A DNA stretch of 64,000 bases. It comes from Mycocentrospora acerina. Taxonomy: Eukaryota > Ascomycota > Dothideomycetes > Pleosporales. The translations under genes were made by a program, and so were the position numbers. Below, one piece after another: positions 62,942 through 64,000 of the stretch (the first letter of the stretch is position 1; each line of letters starts with the position of its first letter). The stretch covers positions 1-64,000 of the forward strand of contig JAKUHH010000350.1 in NCBI GenBank assembly GCA_022701365.1, given 5' to 3'. Under the pieces are notes generated by a model. That model ran no database searches and had not been told where the DNA came from. It saw nothing but the letters and a program-made list of their open reading frames with translations.

Positions 62942-64000
62942 GTTGCTCTTCAAAGCGACCAGCAGCATGCGGATTATGCTCTAGTCGACCGCATGCTAAA
63001 GGACAGATGATCGTACGGACATGTATTCCGGGCCGGAAGCCCTCGCAAATAAAAATCTTCACTTCGTTATCAGCGCTTGCAAAAGCCTTATTTTTTTTTA
63101 AAAAAAAAAAAACATGAACGAGGATAAGGATAGTGTTGTCCGTCTGCCTGTACTGTGCCAATCTTGTCGAAGACAAAGACGACGACCACGACCACGACTA
63201 GCGACTAGCAACAGCATTCTCCTACCTCTGCTATATTCCTCAACCCACCGACTGACTGGCAATGTGAACTTGTTTTTTTCTTCTTCTCTTCAATCTTCCA
63301 TTACCAAGCGGAACCCGCATTCTCGACTCATCCAACGATATTGCTCCATATGGGTTAGAGTCTGTGGGATCCTGGTCATTCTAGGAGGGAGATGAAAACA
63401 ACAAAACGAATGGGTGGGATGAGGGGATAGAGCCTTTGTTTCACACACTTTGCACCTCTGCATGATTGTGTTATTTCAACATAGAAAAAAAGAGCGTCAG
63501 ACGAATGTACATAGTGTTTCGGGGAGTTTTTTTTTTAAATACTATGTTGTTCTGTCTCGAATATAACATTGCTTGTTGAATCGATAACGTGGTGACTGAT
63601 GAGTTTCGCGAGAGAAAATACAATCTAGCGGGTGATGAAATCTTTTTTACTCGGCAAAGCGATGTGATGTATTTGATTTATTGCTTGCATAAAATTACGA
63701 GAAGCCGCTGTCGTTTATCCGTCTTTCTGATTTTTTTTATTGTGACCAGATCTTCAGCAGAGAAGATATTCAATTTGAAAATAATAATAATAATTGTAGT
63801 GATGACCGTTGAGGGCTCTACAATATACCATCTGTAAATTTTCTTTTGCAAACTATAATAAATTGATCTATAAAATCTTCACATTTACACGGGACAGGAT
63901 TGAGCTAAACTAATTAACAGTCGGTCTGACTGCTCCCTTTGCTTTGAATAGATTCTCGTTCTTGCATCAAAGCGGACGAACACTTTACAACATCACTGCT
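62942..64000. other. AT-rich terminal region, no gene recognised
   Basis: Contains A and T runs (63090-63112, 63526-63537, AATAATAATAAT near 63781) and only short frames of low complexity. Composition becomes clearly more AT-rich than the gene-bearing part of the window. No RNA gene or TE protein is seen. Confidence 0.45.

Noticed and set aside
1..64000. CRISPR arrays, bacterial operons, rRNA or tRNA genes
   Set aside because: The window is eukaryotic nuclear DNA with spliceosomal introns; no spacer-repeat pattern was seen. tRNA genes could be missed without a covariance search, but none was recognised.

Overview
The window is nuclear DNA of a filamentous ascomycete (Pezizomycotina; a dothideomycete is my inference, not proven). 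Genes are monocistronic, lie on both strands and are interrupted by short GT-AG introns of about 45-220 nt, and several families are typical of moulds (AL-2/CarRA-type fused phytoene synthase/lycopene cyclase, DASH subunit Spc19, fungal annexin, GH43, tyrosinase). I rebuilt exon chains by hand from splice signals and family conservation. For most genes the summed exon length is a multiple of three with an intact product; two genes (tyrosinase and GH43) are each off by exactly one G at a splice junction.

Layout. 1-1064: AT-rich, diverged direct repeats, probably a decayed transposable element. 2.0-5.4 kb: an unassigned ORF, ATP16 (F1 delta), SPC19 (DASH) and ATP18 (ATP synthase subunit j). 7.5-8.9 kb: casein kinase I. 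9.9-17 kb: RSM22, a PDCD5-family protein, an acetyl-CoA transporter and MCM21/CENP-O. 17.9-20.5 kb: 2-Cys peroxiredoxin and a secreted tyrosinase. 21.4-27.2 kb: telobox Myb protein (Tay1/Teb1-like), UBX-domain protein and Rac GTPase. 27.2-28.8 kb: repeat-rich and without a recognisable gene. 28.8-38 kb: CMS1, CENP-T, SHY1, VMA22, an annexin and GPI2. 38.2-45 kb: a carotenoid cluster of carRA, a carotenoid cleavage dioxygenase and carB, flanked by a membrane-anchored alpha/beta hydrolase (45.7-47.3 kb). 47.4-51.1 kb: histidine acid phosphatase and a GH43 enzyme. 51.7-57.5 kb: cytochrome b5-acyl-CoA dehydrogenase fusion and a Kha1-type K+/H+ antiporter. 57.8-62.3 kb: a large unrecognised protein and a CECR5-type HAD phosphatase. 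62.8-62.9 kb: a possible 39-residue peptide gene with a duplicated motif. The last kilobase holds no recognised gene.

How the genes work together. The clearest functional unit is the carotenoid cluster: phytoene synthesis and end-ring cyclisation (carRA), desaturation (carB) and oxidative cleavage (CCD). carRA and the CCD share a promoter of about 390 bp. Besides this there is a loose concentration of mitochondrial energy genes (ATP16, ATP18, RSM22, SHY1) and of kinetochore genes (SPC19, MCM21, CENP-T). Each kinetochore gene is head-to-head with an unrelated housekeeping gene. Everything else looks like ordinary fungal chromosome core.
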